Position numbers and translations under genes: made by a program. A DNA stretch of 64,000 nucleotides from JANXUR01 sp038229415 (lineage in GTDB: Bacteria > Acidobacteriota > Terriglobia > Terriglobales > Acidobacteriaceae): the NCBI GenBank assembly GCA_038229415.1, contig JBBROM010000014.1, positions 1 through 64,000 on the forward strand, written 5' to 3'. Position 1 is the first letter of the stretch. Every line of letters starts with the position of its first letter. The notes beneath the pieces were generated by a model. It ran no database searches, was not told the origin of the DNA, and saw only the letters and a list, made by a program, of their open reading frames with translations. Of this stretch, positions 8,692 through 17,179 are shown piece after piece.

Positions 8692-9231
8692 ATGTCACGA
8701 ATTGGAAAGAAACCGATCTCAATCCCAGCAGGCGTGAAGATCTCCGTCGTGGGGAATACGGTTACTGTGCAGGGGCCCAAAGGCACGGTAGCGAATCACC
8801 TGCCGCCCGGCGTGCAACTGGAGCAGAAGGATGGCGTGTTGAACGCCGTCCGCGAGAGCGATCAGTATGCCGCGATGCACGGTCTGGCGCGGGCGTTGGT
8901 GAACAACGCCGTGGAAGGTGTGACCAAGGGCTGGACGCGAGACATGGAAGTGGTCGGCGTCGGCTATCGCGTGGAGCTCAAGGGCAAGGGCATGGTGGTG
9001 TTTACGCTGGGCTACTCGCATCCCATTGAATATCCGCTGCCGACGGGGATCGAAGTCACGATTGACCCTAAGCAGACCAAGTTTCAGGTGATGGGGATTG
9101 ACCGGCAGAGGGTTGGCCAAGTCGCCGCGGAAATGCGCGCACTGCGTCCACCCGATCCGTACAAGCAGAAGGGTGTCCGCTACATCGGCGAGAAGCTGAA
9201 GAAGAAGGCGGGCAAGGCTGGCGCCAAGTAG
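8692..9231 (+). CDS. rplF: 50S ribosomal protein L6
   Basis: L6 sits near the factor-binding site at the base of the L7/L12 stalk. MSRIGKKPISIPAGVKISV marks the start, so I use ATG 8692; the frame is open back to 8641 but the extra residues are not L6-like. Two L6 repeats are visible, and the signature near the C-terminus reads PDPYKQKGVRYIGEKLKKKAG. Length 179 is typical. The 141 nt between rpsH and rplF hold no gene. Confidence 0.98.
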   Translation: MSRIGKKPISIPAGVKISVVGNTVTVQGPKGTVANHLPPGVQLEQKDGVLNAVRESDQYAAMHGLARALVNNAVEGVTKGWTRDMEVVGVGYRVELKGKGMVVFTLGYSHPIEYPLPTGIEVTIDPKQTKFQVMGIDRQRVGQVAAEMRALRPPDPYKQKGVRYIGEKLKKKAGKAGAK

Positions 9232-9290
9232 TCAGCTCTTGCAGGCAACGCAGGTTTTAGCGCAGAACAGGTTTTACGAGGAATACGCAA

Positions 9291-9656
9291 ATGTTGAACA
9301 AGACATCGAAGAACGCAACCCGGACGCGCATTCACAGCCGCATCCGCAAAAAGATGAGTGGTACGGCGGCTCGTCCGCGGCTGAACGTGTACCGTTCGCT
9401 GAATCACATCTACGCGCAGCTGATTGATGATGCAGCGGGCCAAACCATGGTTTATGCCAGCACGCTGGAGGATGCCAAGTCCGGCTCCACGGCGACCGGC
9501 AACCTGGCTTCGGCCAAGGAAGTCGGCAAGCGGATTGCCGAGCGTGCCAAGACCAAGGGTGTGGAAGCGGTGGTATTTGACCGCGGCGGCTATCTGTATC
9601 ACGGGCGCATCAAGGCGTTGGCGGATGCCGCGCGTGAAGCTGGGCTCAAGTTCTAG
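9291..9656 (+). CDS. rplR: 50S ribosomal protein L18
   Basis: L18 mediates binding of 5S rRNA into the central protuberance. The 121-residue product has the basic N-terminus, RPRLNVYRSLNHIYAQLIDD, the AKEVGKRIAERAKTKGVEAVVFDRGGYLYHGRIKALADAAREAGLKF C-terminal half (given here as family pattern GxxYHGRxxALAxxAREAGL), and normal order between L6 and S5. Start ATG 9291 follows ACGAGGAATACGCAA. Confidence 0.98.
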   Translation: MLNKTSKNATRTRIHSRIRKKMSGTAARPRLNVYRSLNHIYAQLIDDAAGQTMVYASTLEDAKSGSTATGNLASAKEVGKRIAERAKTKGVEAVVFDRGGYLYHGRIKALADAAREAGLKF

Positions 9657-9714
9657 TTTGCGCGATTCGCTCACGCGAATCGCCGGTTAAGTAATCGAGA
9701 GAAGAAGAGAAGAC

Positions 9715-10224
9715 ATGCCAATCGTAGCGAAGAAACTCGATCCGGGCGCCTTTCAGTTGAAGGATCAGGTAGTGGCGATCAACCGCGTGACCAAGGTGGT
9801 CAAGGGCGGCAAGAATCTTTCGTTTGCCGCGCTGGTGGTGATCGGCGACCCCTCGGCTGGAGTGGTGGGCTTTGGTTCGGGCAAGGCAAAGGAAGTGCCG
9901 CAGGCGATCCGCAAGGGCATTGAAGCGGCCAAGAAGCGGCTGCTCAAGGTCAACCTGACGGAGACCTCGATTCCGCATCTGGCGCTGGGCCGTTACGGCT
10001 CGGGCCACGTGCTGCTCAAGCCGGCACCGGAAGGTACGGGAGTGATTGCGGGTGGCGCGGTGCGCGCAGTAATGACCTCATGCGGCATTCAGAATGTGCT
10101 GACCAAGTCCATCGGCACCACCAATCCGCACAACGTAATTCGTGCGACCTTTGAGGCGCTGCGCCAGTTGAAGAGCAAGCAGGCAGTGGCGACCATGCGT
10201 GGCAAGACGGTCGAGGAGCTCTAA
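9715..10224 (+). CDS. rpsE: 30S ribosomal protein S5
   Basis: S5 lies on the 30S shoulder and affects translational fidelity. The double-stranded RNA-binding domain is at about residues 15-80 (LKDQVVAINRVTKVVKGGKN, FAALVVIGD) with the GFGSGKAKEVPQAIRKG loop, and the C-terminal S5 domain has GTGVIAGGAVRAVMTSCGI. 169 residues, normal length. AGAGAAGAAGAGAAGAC precedes the ATG. rpmD follows after 3 nt. Confidence 0.99.
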   Translation: MPIVAKKLDPGAFQLKDQVVAINRVTKVVKGGKNLSFAALVVIGDPSAGVVGFGSGKAKEVPQAIRKGIEAAKKRLLKVNLTETSIPHLALGRYGSGHVLLKPAPEGTGVIAGGAVRAVMTSCGIQNVLTKSIGTTNPHNVIRATFEALRQLKSKQAVATMRGKTVEEL

Positions 10225-10227
10225 GTT

Positions 10228-10425
10228 ATGACGGACACAGCACAGAAAACGGGAACGGTCCGCCTGAAGTGGGTGCGCTCGGCGATTTGTACGCCGGTAA
10301 AGCACAAGGCGGTCATTCGGGGGCTGGGCTTTACCCGGCTGAACCAGATTGTTGAACGGCCGAATACGCCGTCCATCCGCGGCATGGCGCAAAAAGTGCG
10401 CCATCTTGTCGTCGTAGTCGAGTAA
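10228..10425 (+). CDS. rpmD: 50S ribosomal protein L30
   Basis: L30 is a small, non-essential 50S protein. At 65 residues it matches the bacterial short form, with IRLKWVRS-like start (VRLKWVRSAICTPVKHKAVI), the GLGFTRLNQIVERPNTPSIRGMAQKVRHLVVVVE body and no extra domain. It begins 3 nt after rpsE and ends 13 nt before rplO, a tight S5-L30-L15 cluster. Confidence 0.97.
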   Translation: MTDTAQKTGTVRLKWVRSAICTPVKHKAVIRGLGFTRLNQIVERPNTPSIRGMAQKVRHLVVVVE

Positions 10426-10438
10426 GGCGGAGACAGCC

Positions 10439-10936
10439 ATGAATCTATCGAATTTGAATCGGCCACTAGGGGCCAACGGTGGCAAGAAGCGTGTGGGTCG
10501 CGGTATGGGCTCGGGCATGGGCAAGACTTCGGCGCGCGGCCATAAGGGCCAGCGGTCACGGTCGGGCGCTCGCTTGATGCGCGGCTTTGAAGGCGGCCAG
10601 ATGCCGCTGCATCGCCGCTTGCCCAAGCGCGGCTTCACTAACATCTTTCGCATCGAGTATGCCGTGGTGAATCTGGACACGATCGCCGAGCTGAACGAGG
10701 CGGCGGTGAACCCGGAAGTGCTTCGCGCCAGGGGCGTGGTGCGCAAGAAGGGTATTCCGGTGAAGGTGCTTTCGTTGGGCGAACTGTCGAAGCCGGTGCA
10801 CGTTACCGCGCACAAGTTCTCCAAGGCAGCGGTGGACAAGATTGAGAAGGCGGGCGGCAAGGCGGAAGTAATTCCGGCGCGGCCCAAGTTCATGCGTCCG
10901 GCCAAGGTCAAGAAGCAGAGCAAGGCACAGGCTTAA
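10439..10936 (+). CDS. rplO: 50S ribosomal protein L15
   Basis: L15 is a late-assembly 50S protein with a long basic N-terminal arm. The glycine-rich arm RVGRGMGSGMGKTSARGHKG and the following FEGGQMPLHRRLPKRGF are clear, as is the C-terminal globular domain ending in a lysine-rich tail. 165 residues; the tail is a little longer than usual (normal 145-150). secY follows after 16 nt. Confidence 0.98.
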   Translation: MNLSNLNRPLGANGGKKRVGRGMGSGMGKTSARGHKGQRSRSGARLMRGFEGGQMPLHRRLPKRGFTNIFRIEYAVVNLDTIAELNEAAVNPEVLRARGVVRKKGIPVKVLSLGELSKPVHVTAHKFSKAAVDKIEKAGGKAEVIPARPKFMRPAKVKKQSKAQA

Positions 10937-10952
10937 GGATTACGAGACCCTC

Positions 10953-12335
10953 ATGCTAGAGAAAGTGCTGAATATATTCCGTATCCCGGATCTGCGCAGG
11001 CGGGTTCTGTTCACGCTGGGCATGCTGGCGGTGTATCGCATTGGCGGTCACATCCCCACGCCGGGCGTGGACACGGTTGCTTTGCAACGCTTGTTTGACC
11101 AGAGCGCGGGTAGTTTTCTCGGCTTCATGGATCTGTTCAGCGGACGCAACCTTCGTAACCTGACGGTATTCGCGCTGGGCATCATGCCCTACATCACCTC
11201 CTCGATCATCCTGCAGTTGCTGACTGTGGTGTATGAGCCGCTTGCCAAGATGCAGAAGGAAGGCGAGCTGGGGCGGCGGAAGATTACGCAGTACACTCGC
11301 TATCTCACCGTGATTCTGAGCGCTTTCCAGTCGTTCGCTGTGGCGCAGGTATTGCAGAAGAGCGGCTTGGTGTTGACGCCGGGATGGCAGTTCACTGTGA
11401 TGACCATGCTGACCCTGACTACGGGCAGCGCCTTCATCATGTGGCTGGGTGAGCAGATTACCGAGCGTGGCATTGGCAACGGTATGTCACTGCTGATCTT
11501 CTCAGGCATTGTGATTGGCCTGCCAGCGGCGGTGGCGAGCCTGGTACAGAAGGTGCAGACCAGCGCCTGGGGTGGCTTGACGCTGATCGCGATCGTGCTG
11601 TTGCTGGCCTTGATGATCGCTGTGGTGGCATTCGTCGTCTTCGTGGAGCGAAGCGAGCGGCGGATTCCGGTGCAGTCTGCCAAGCGCGTAGTGGGTCGCA
11701 AGATCATGGGTGGCGTGAGTTCTTTCTTGCCGCTGAAGGTGAACACGGGCGGCGTGATGCCTGTGATTTTTGCCTCCTCGATTCTCTCGCTGCCGGGGCT
11801 GGCGCTTTCGGGATTCAAAAACAGCAAGTTCCTGGGGCCAGCACTTTCCGCGCTGCAATGGGGCGAGCCGCTGTATACGTTCCTGTATGCACTGGGCATC
11901 ATTTTCTTCGCGTACTTCTATATTTCCATTGTGTTTAACCCGAACGATGTCGCGGACAATATGCGGCGCTCGGGCAGTTTTATTCCAGGCATCCGTCCCG
12001 GGCAGCGCACGGCCGATCACGTCAACGACATTCTGACGCGCATTACGCTAGTGGGCGCGCTGTACCTGATTGTGATTTCGATTATTCCGGAATGGCTGAT
12101 TGCTGGAATCCGGCTGAACCATTTGTTCCTGATTGGCCGCTACTTTGACTGGTTGCCGACCTGGGTCACGAATGGATTGGGTTTGAACTTCTACTTTGGT
12201 GGTACCTCGTTGCTCATCGTGGTTGGTGTGGCGATGGATACGGTGCAGCAGGTAGAGGCGCAGTTGCTGATGCGTCACTATGAGGGCTTTACTCCCCGCA
12301 GCGGCCGCATCAAGGGCCGGGGATGGCGCAACTAG
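10953..12335 (+). CDS. secY: Protein translocase subunit SecY
   Basis: SecY is the channel of the SecYEG translocon in the inner membrane. The 460-residue protein has ten expected membrane segments. It opens with the cytoplasmic helix LNIFRIPDLRRRVLFTLGM, has the plug-region context GRNLRNLTVFALGIMPYITSSIILQLL, and the conserved loop ERSERRIPVQSAKRVVGRK. The C-terminal loop GIRPGQRTADHVNDILTRIT matches the SecA-binding C5 loop. Its last codons overlap the predicted start of adk by 13 nt. Confidence 0.98.
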   Translation: MLEKVLNIFRIPDLRRRVLFTLGMLAVYRIGGHIPTPGVDTVALQRLFDQSAGSFLGFMDLFSGRNLRNLTVFALGIMPYITSSIILQLLTVVYEPLAKMQKEGELGRRKITQYTRYLTVILSAFQSFAVAQVLQKSGLVLTPGWQFTVMTMLTLTTGSAFIMWLGEQITERGIGNGMSLLIFSGIVIGLPAAVASLVQKVQTSAWGGLTLIAIVLLLALMIAVVAFVVFVERSERRIPVQSAKRVVGRKIMGGVSSFLPLKVNTGGVMPVIFASSILSLPGLALSGFKNSKFLGPALSALQWGEPLYTFLYALGIIFFAYFYISIVFNPNDVADNMRRSGSFIPGIRPGQRTADHVNDILTRITLVGALYLIVISIIPEWLIAGIRLNHLFLIGRYFDWLPTWVTNGLGLNFYFGGTSLLIVVGVAMDTVQQVEAQLLMRHYEGFTPRSGRIKGRGWRN

Positions 12336-13063
12336 ACGCAATGGATTCAGCGCAAGCGCAGCTCGTGGTGGTAGGTCCGGTAATTTTGCTGGGTGCGCCG
12401 GGCGCCGGTAAGGGTACGCAGGCCAAGCGGATTGTGGAGCGTTACGGAATCCCGCAGATTTCGACCGGCGACATTCTGCGCGACCACGTGAAGCGCGAGA
12501 CCGAACTGGGACAGCAGGCCAAGGCGATTATGCAGGCGGGCGGGCTGGTTGGCGACGATCTGGTGAACGCCATGGTGGCAGACCGGCTGAGCCAGTCAGA
12601 TTGTGAACGGGGTTTTGTGCTGGACGGGTTTCCCCGGACGGCAGTGCAGGCCGAATGGCTCGATGGGCAGTTGAGTGGCGCAGGGTTTGTGCGCTTCCAG
12701 AAACTGCGCAGTGTGCCGATTGTAGCCCGCATGGATGTGGACTATAATCAGTTGATACGCCGTTTGACGGGGCGCCGTACCTGCCCTACCTGTCAGCGTA
12801 TCTACAACGTTCATTTCCAGCCTCCCCGCGTAGCCGAGACTTGCGATGATGATGGATCGCAACTCATCACCCGGAATGATGATCGCGAGGAAGTGATTGC
12901 GGAGCGTTTGAAGACCTACGACGCCCAGACCAAGCCTGTGTCGGACTATTTTGCGCGTCAGGGCAAGGTGGTGGTGCTGGATGGCGATCGTCCAATGGAT
13001 GAAGTGACGGAGAAGCTGTTCCAGTTGCTCGATGCACAGGCAGCGCAAGCAGGGCAGGTTTAG
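12323..13063 (+). CDS. adk: Adenylate kinase, zinc-lid type
   Basis: Adenylate kinase interconverts ATP, AMP and ADP. The P-loop GAPGAGKGTQAKRI, the AMP-site STGDILRDHVKRET, GFVLDGFPRT and the ADP-binding DDREEVIAERLKTYDAQT are all present. The lid has CPTC and, 15 residues later, CDDD, so the metal set is probably Cys3-Asp rather than Cys4. At 246 residues it is longer than the usual 215-220, from a loose N-terminus of about 18 residues and a loop insertion before VDYNQLIRRLTGRR. The start is uncertain: ATG 12323 overlaps secY, while ATG 12341 or GTG 12365 would trim the leader. Confidence 0.96.
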   Translation: MAQLDAMDSAQAQLVVVGPVILLGAPGAGKGTQAKRIVERYGIPQISTGDILRDHVKRETELGQQAKAIMQAGGLVGDDLVNAMVADRLSQSDCERGFVLDGFPRTAVQAEWLDGQLSGAGFVRFQKLRSVPIVARMDVDYNQLIRRLTGRRTCPTCQRIYNVHFQPPRVAETCDDDGSQLITRNDDREEVIAERLKTYDAQTKPVSDYFARQGKVVVLDGDRPMDEVTEKLFQLLDAQAAQAGQV

Positions 13064-13067
13064 TCGT

Positions 13068-13826
13068 ATGGTCGTGTGCAAGTCGTTGGCAGAGATTGAG
13101 AAGATGCGCAAGGCTGGCCGGGTGGTCCGCGAGGTGCTGCAAGCGGTGCGGGCTGCGGTAGCGCCGGGTGTAAGCACCATGGATTTAGAACGGGCCGCGG
13201 AAGCCAAGCTGAACGAATTAGGCGGCAAGGCGGCGTTCAAGGGTGTGGACAACGGATACAGCAAGTACAAGCACATGCTGTGCACGTCCGTGAATAGCGA
13301 GATTATCCACGGCATTCCTTCCGATAAGCGGATTTTGAAGGCTGGTGAGATAGTTTCGATTGACTTCGGCGCGATTCTGGATGGTTACTTTGGGGATTCA
13401 GCCATCACGGTAGCGGTAGGCGAGATTAGCCCAGAGTCGGCAAAGCTTTTGGAAGTGACCGAGCAGTCGTTGTACCGGGCGCTCGATCAAGTGGCGGTAG
13501 GCAATACGCTGGGTGACATTGGTGCGGTAGTGCAAGAACATGTGGAAGCCGCCGGGTTCAGCGTGGTGCGCGAGTTTGTAGGGCATGGCATTGGTACGCA
13601 TCTGCACGAGGAGCCACAGGTTCCGAATTGGGGGACGCGGGGACGCGGACTCCGGCTCAAAGAAGGCATGGTGCTGGCGATTGAGCCAATGGTGAACGCG
13701 GGACGTCCGGAAACCAAGACGCTGGCGGATCACTGGACGGCGGTAACAGTGGATGGCAGTTTTAGTGCCCACTTTGAGCACAGCGTGGCTGTGACCAAAG
13801 ATGGGCCGGTGATTTTGACAGCGTAA
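13068..13826 (+). CDS. map: Methionine aminopeptidase, type I
   Basis: MAP removes the initiator methionine from nascent proteins and uses two metal ions. Ligands of the pita-bread fold are visible: Asp in VSIDFGAILDGYFGDSA (two), His in GHGIGTHLHEEP, Glu in AIEPMVNAG, and Glu in HFEHSVAVT. 252 residues is normal for type Ia. Start ATG 13068 is 4 nt after the adk stop; the frame is open upstream inside adk, but those residues are not conserved. The adk-map-infA order is the usual one in the spc-alpha junction. Confidence 0.97.
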   Translation: MVVCKSLAEIEKMRKAGRVVREVLQAVRAAVAPGVSTMDLERAAEAKLNELGGKAAFKGVDNGYSKYKHMLCTSVNSEIIHGIPSDKRILKAGEIVSIDFGAILDGYFGDSAITVAVGEISPESAKLLEVTEQSLYRALDQVAVGNTLGDIGAVVQEHVEAAGFSVVREFVGHGIGTHLHEEPQVPNWGTRGRGLRLKEGMVLAIEPMVNAGRPETKTLADHWTAVTVDGSFSAHFEHSVAVTKDGPVILTA

Positions 13827-13867
13827 GTAGTAAGTGGCAGTAAACCAGCTTCGGCTGTAAGGAGTGC

Positions 13868-14086
13868 ATGAGCAAGGAAGACGCGATTGAAGTGATGGCA
13901 GTGGTCATTGAACCGCTGCCCAATGCGATGTTCAAGGTGGAGATGGAGAACAAGCACCGTGTGCTGGCCCATGTCTCCGGCAAGATGCGCAAGAACTTCA
14001 TCCGGATTCTGCCCGGCGACAAGGTGATGGTGGAGCTTTCCCCCTATGACCTGACCCGCGGGCGCATCGTATATCGCTACAAGTAA
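13868..14086 (+). CDS. infA: Translation initiation factor IF-1
   Basis: IF-1 binds the 30S A site during initiation. The 72-residue OB-fold protein is complete: MSKEDAIEVMAVVIEPLPNAMFKVEMENKHRVLAHVSGKMRKNFIRILPGDKVMVELSPYDLTRGRI is read here as the pattern ending SPYDLTRGRIVYRYK. A GGAGTGC site precedes the ATG. Nothing unusual is seen. Confidence 0.98.
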   Translation: MSKEDAIEVMAVVIEPLPNAMFKVEMENKHRVLAHVSGKMRKNFIRILPGDKVMVELSPYDLTRGRIVYRYK

Positions 14087-14167
14087 CGAAGCGATTTTTG
14101 TTCGTTTGCAGTTCGGTGCGAACAGCAGTGGCAAACTTGCAGGGCAATAGGAATCAGGCAGGGACTT

Positions 14168-14281
14168 ATGAAAGTACGGGCATCGGTCAAGAAAATGTGT
14201 GATAAGTGCAAGGTCATTACCCGCAAGGGTGTAGTGCGAGTGATCTGCGAAACCGCGAAGCATAAGCAGCGTCAGGGTTAG
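14168..14281 (+). CDS. rpmJ: 50S ribosomal protein L36
   Basis: This 37-codon gene encodes MKVRASVKKMCDKCKVITRK and continues to KHKQRQG, the classical zinc-ribbon L36 with ligands C11, C14, C27 and H33 (C-C-C-H). It is easily missed because of its size. It lies 81 nt after infA and 20 nt before rpsM, where L36 belongs. The ATG at 14168 follows CAGGCAGGGACTT. Confidence 0.98.
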   Translation: MKVRASVKKMCDKCKVITRKGVVRVICETAKHKQRQG

Positions 14282-14301
14282 GCGAGGGAGTAAGAGGAAC
14301 T

Positions 14302-14685
14302 ATGGCACGTATTGCTGGCGTGGATCTTCCGCGCAACAAGTACATCAACATCGCGATGACCTATATCTATGGCATCGGCCGGGCGCGCGCCTTCCAGATT
14401 CTGGAAGAAGCGCACGTAGACCCCACTAAGAAGGTCAGTGACCTGAGCGAAGAAGAGGTCAATCGTATTCGTCAGGTCATCGAAGCGCAAGGCTTGGTGG
14501 AAGGCGATCTGCGCAAGGAAATCTCGCTGGCGATCAAGCGGCTGATAGAAATCGGCTCGTTTCGTGGCTATCGCCATCGTCGCGGTCTTCCCGTGCGCGG
14601 TCAGCGGACGCACACCAACGCGCGTACCCGCAAGGGCCCACGCAAAGGCACCGTGGCAGGCAAGAAGCAGGTCGGCAAGAAGTAA
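14302..14685 (+). CDS. rpsM: 30S ribosomal protein S13
   Basis: S13 lies in the 30S head and forms bridges to the 50S subunit. The product begins MARIAGVDLPRNKYINIAMT, has the helix-turn region YGIGRARAFQILEEA, and the conserved basic tail RGYRHRRGLPVRGQRTHTNART then RKGPRKGTVAGKK. 127 residues, normal. AGAGGAAC precedes the ATG. Confidence 0.99.
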   Translation: MARIAGVDLPRNKYINIAMTYIYGIGRARAFQILEEAHVDPTKKVSDLSEEEVNRIRQVIEAQGLVEGDLRKEISLAIKRLIEIGSFRGYRHRRGLPVRGQRTHTNARTRKGPRKGTVAGKKQVGKK

Positions 14686-14704
14686 TTCTGGAAGGAACTG
14701 ATAG

Positions 14705-15127
14705 ATGGCGAAGGCACAGGCTGGCTCGACCGAGAAAAAGGGCGGCAAGAAAAAGACATTCAAAAAGCGTGAGCGGAAACATGTTCCGCACGGGCTGGTG
14801 CATGTGTTGGCGTCGTTCAACAACACCATCATCACCATCACCGATCCTAACGGCAACGTCCTGAGCTGGAAGAGTTCGGGTTCGCTGGGCTTCCGCGGTT
14901 CGCGCAAGGGCACTCCGTTCGCGGCGCAGCAGGCCGCGTCGAACGCCGCCAGCGCGGCGCGTGATCACGGCGTCCGCACGGTGGATGTGGAAGTGAGCGG
15001 ACCGGGTTCGGGCCGCGAGTCGGCGGTGCGCGCCATCGGTTCGGTGGGCATCGAAGTGCGCTCGATCAAGGACGTGACGCCGATTCCGCATAACGGTTGC
15101 CGTCCGCCGAAGCGTCGCCGCGTCTAA
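14705..15127 (+). CDS. rpsK: 30S ribosomal protein S11
   Basis: S11 forms part of the mRNA exit region on the 30S platform. The fold is clear: HVLASFNNTIITITDPNGNVLSWKS, GFRGSRKGTPFAAQQAA, and the C-terminal GPGSGRESAVRAIGSVGIEVRS and DVTPIPHNGCRPPKRRRV. The 140-residue length includes a lysine-rich N-terminal extension of roughly 12-15 residues compared with most homologues. Confidence 0.98.
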   Translation: MAKAQAGSTEKKGGKKKTFKKRERKHVPHGLVHVLASFNNTIITITDPNGNVLSWKSSGSLGFRGSRKGTPFAAQQAASNAASAARDHGVRTVDVEVSGPGSGRESAVRAIGSVGIEVRSIKDVTPIPHNGCRPPKRRRV

Positions 15128-15254
15128 GAGTTGATTTAGTAAGGCCCGCCATGTGGACTTGAGCATGGGGTAAAGACAGCAACACGTTCGGGAGGAAGGG
15201 ATGCCAATTCCCGTAAACCGATCGCAATGTTTCACCGTTTGAAGGAGAAGCAAC

Positions 15255-15884
15255 TTGGCTCGTTATCGTGATGCAGTATGCCGTTTATGCCGTCGTGACG
15301 GCGTTAAGCTGTTCCTCAAGGGCAGCAAGTGTTTTACCGACAAGTGCGCGATTGAAAAGCGCAACTTCGCTCCCGGCCAGCATGGCAAGGATCGCAAGGC
15401 CAAAATCGTGGGCTACGGCCTGCAACTCCGCGAGAAGCAGAAGGCCAAGCGCATCTACTTCGTTCAGGAAACCCAGTTCCGCAACTACTTTGAAAAGGCT
15501 TCCGCAGCCCAGGGCGTGACGGGCGACCTGCTGTTGCAGCAGCTCGAACGGCGCCTCGACAATGTTGTTTTCCGTGCGGGCTTTGCGCAGTCGCGCCGCC
15601 AGGCTCGTCAGCTGGTGCGTCACGGCCACATCTCGGTGGGCGACCGCCGCGTGAACATTCCTTCGTTCCTGGTGAATCAGGGTCACGAAGTGACGGTTCG
15701 TGAAGCGGCGCAGAAGTTCACCGTGATTGAACTTGCACAGGACTTCGCCGGCAGCCATGGCGGACCCAGCTGGCTGGAGATTGATCGCACGGCCAAGCGT
15801 GCACGCGTGGTGGGCTTACCCAAGCGCGAGGATGTACAACTGCCGGTGAACGAGCAGCTGATCGTGGAACTTTACAGCAAGTAA
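15255..15884 (+). CDS. rpsD: 30S ribosomal protein S4, zinc type
   Basis: S4 starts 30S assembly and in E. coli represses the alpha operon. The start codon is TTG at 15255, preceded by GAAGGAGAAG; it gives MARYRDAVCRLCRRDGVKLF. The N-terminal zinc site CxxC ... C ... C (CRLC, KCFTDKC) is present, so this is a C+ form. The S4 RNA-binding domain carries RLDNVVFRAGFAQSRRQARQ and VRHGHISVGDRRVNIPSF. 209 residues, normal. Confidence 0.98.
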   Translation: MARYRDAVCRLCRRDGVKLFLKGSKCFTDKCAIEKRNFAPGQHGKDRKAKIVGYGLQLREKQKAKRIYFVQETQFRNYFEKASAAQGVTGDLLLQQLERRLDNVVFRAGFAQSRRQARQLVRHGHISVGDRRVNIPSFLVNQGHEVTVREAAQKFTVIELAQDFAGSHGGPSWLEIDRTAKRARVVGLPKREDVQLPVNEQLIVELYSK

Positions 15885-16030
15885 TTTTTTGTGAATGGGC
15901 GAGTGGCTCGCGCTGCTCGCCGAAGTTTTGGCCCGCTTTTTCGAGCCAGCACGGCCTTTCTTGGCGTTTGATCCGGCGGGGCCGCCGGGGAGCCAGACTG
16001 AGCTACTTGGCCGAAAGGGAAACACACACT

Positions 16031-17068
16031 ATGCAAATGTTATGGAAGGGTTTTCAGCGTCCCAAGCGCCTCGCGACTGACATCGAGACGCTCACCGACA
16101 AGTACGGCATGTTCTGGGCACAGCCGTTTGAACGCGGTTTCGGCACCACGGTGGGCAACTCGCTTCGCCGCGTGCTGCTCTCCTCGATTGAAGGAGCTGC
16201 CATCACTGCCGTCCGCATTGAGGGCGTGATGCACGAGTTTCAGGCGCTCACCGGCGTGGTGGAAGATGCCACCGACATCATCCTGAACCTGAAGCAGATT
16301 CCGTTCAAGCTGAATGGCGATGCGCCGAAGGCAATCTACCTGCGCGCCGATACGCCGGGCGTGGTCACCTCGGGCATGATCGAAGCCGATGGCGACGTGG
16401 AAGTGCTGGACAAGGACGTGTACATCGCGACCATCAGCGAAGGCGGCAAGCTGGAGATGGAAGGCCGGCTGAAGCTGGGCCGCGGCTACGTTTCTGCCGA
16501 CAAGAACTTTGAAGAAGACTTGGCGCTCGGCTTTATTCCGATTGATTCGGTTCACTCGCCGGTACGGAAGTGCAACTATACGGTGGAAGCGGCGCGTCTC
16601 GGTCAGATTACCGACTACGACAAGCTGACGCTGGAAGTCTGGACCAACGGTTCGATCACTCCCGGCGATGCGATTGGCCTCGCGGCCAAGCTGATCAAGG
16701 ACCACATGAGCATCTTCATCAACTTTGAGGAAGAGCTCGAGGGTCTGCACCATGCGGACGATCGCAAGGGCGAGATCAAGAACGAATACCTGAACCGTTC
16801 CGTGGAAGAGCTGGAGCTTTCGGTTCGCAGCTACAACTGCCTGAAGAATGCGAACATTCAGACGATTGGCGAACTGGTGCAAAAGACCGAAGCCGAGATG
16901 CTGAAGACCAAGAACTTTGGTCGCAAGTCGCTGAACGAGATCAAGGAAATTCTGGCGCAGATGGGCTTGAGCCTGGGCATGAAGATTGACGAACATGGCA
17001 ACGCCGTGCCCGGCGCTCCGCAGCCTCCGATTCCTCTTGGCGCTTACGGCGACGAAGACGAGTATTAG
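16031..17068 (+). CDS. rpoA: RNA polymerase alpha subunit
   Basis: The alpha subunit nucleates RNA polymerase assembly and contacts UP elements and activators. The 345-residue protein starts MQMLWKGFQRPKRL at ATG 16031; upstream in-frame codons to 15968 are not conserved. The N-terminal dimerisation domain (FAQPFERGFGTTVGNSLRRVLLSS-like stretch near residue 35) and the C-terminal domain (NRSVEELELSVRSYNCLKNA, then KSLNEIKEILAQMGLSLGM near 300) are both present. A 146-nt spacer separates it from rpsD and contains no gene. Confidence 0.98.
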   Translation: MQMLWKGFQRPKRLATDIETLTDKYGMFWAQPFERGFGTTVGNSLRRVLLSSIEGAAITAVRIEGVMHEFQALTGVVEDATDIILNLKQIPFKLNGDAPKAIYLRADTPGVVTSGMIEADGDVEVLDKDVYIATISEGGKLEMEGRLKLGRGYVSADKNFEEDLALGFIPIDSVHSPVRKCNYTVEAARLGQITDYDKLTLEVWTNGSITPGDAIGLAAKLIKDHMSIFINFEEELEGLHHADDRKGEIKNEYLNRSVEELELSVRSYNCLKNANIQTIGELVQKTEAEMLKTKNFGRKSLNEIKEILAQMGLSLGMKIDEHGNAVPGAPQPPIPLGAYGDEDEY

Positions 17069-17079
17069 TTTTTTCAGGG

Positions 17080-17104
17080 CGATGCGGGCGGCTTGCCCGC
17101 ATCG
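17080..17104 (+). terminator. Hairpin between rpoA and rplQ
   Basis: A perfect 10-bp stem (CGATGCGGGC at 17080-17089, GCCCGCATCG at 17095-17104) with a 5-nt loop starts 11 nt after the rpoA stop. Only TTCCT follows, so it may be a partial terminator or an mRNA-stabilising or processing structure that sets rpoA against rplQ levels. Confidence 0.5.
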
Positions 17105-17179
17105 TTCCTGACAGAGTTTGAGAGTTTTTAGAGCGTTGAAAAGATCGCAAGACCTTGCGAAGGACTTTGAGGGTTTACT

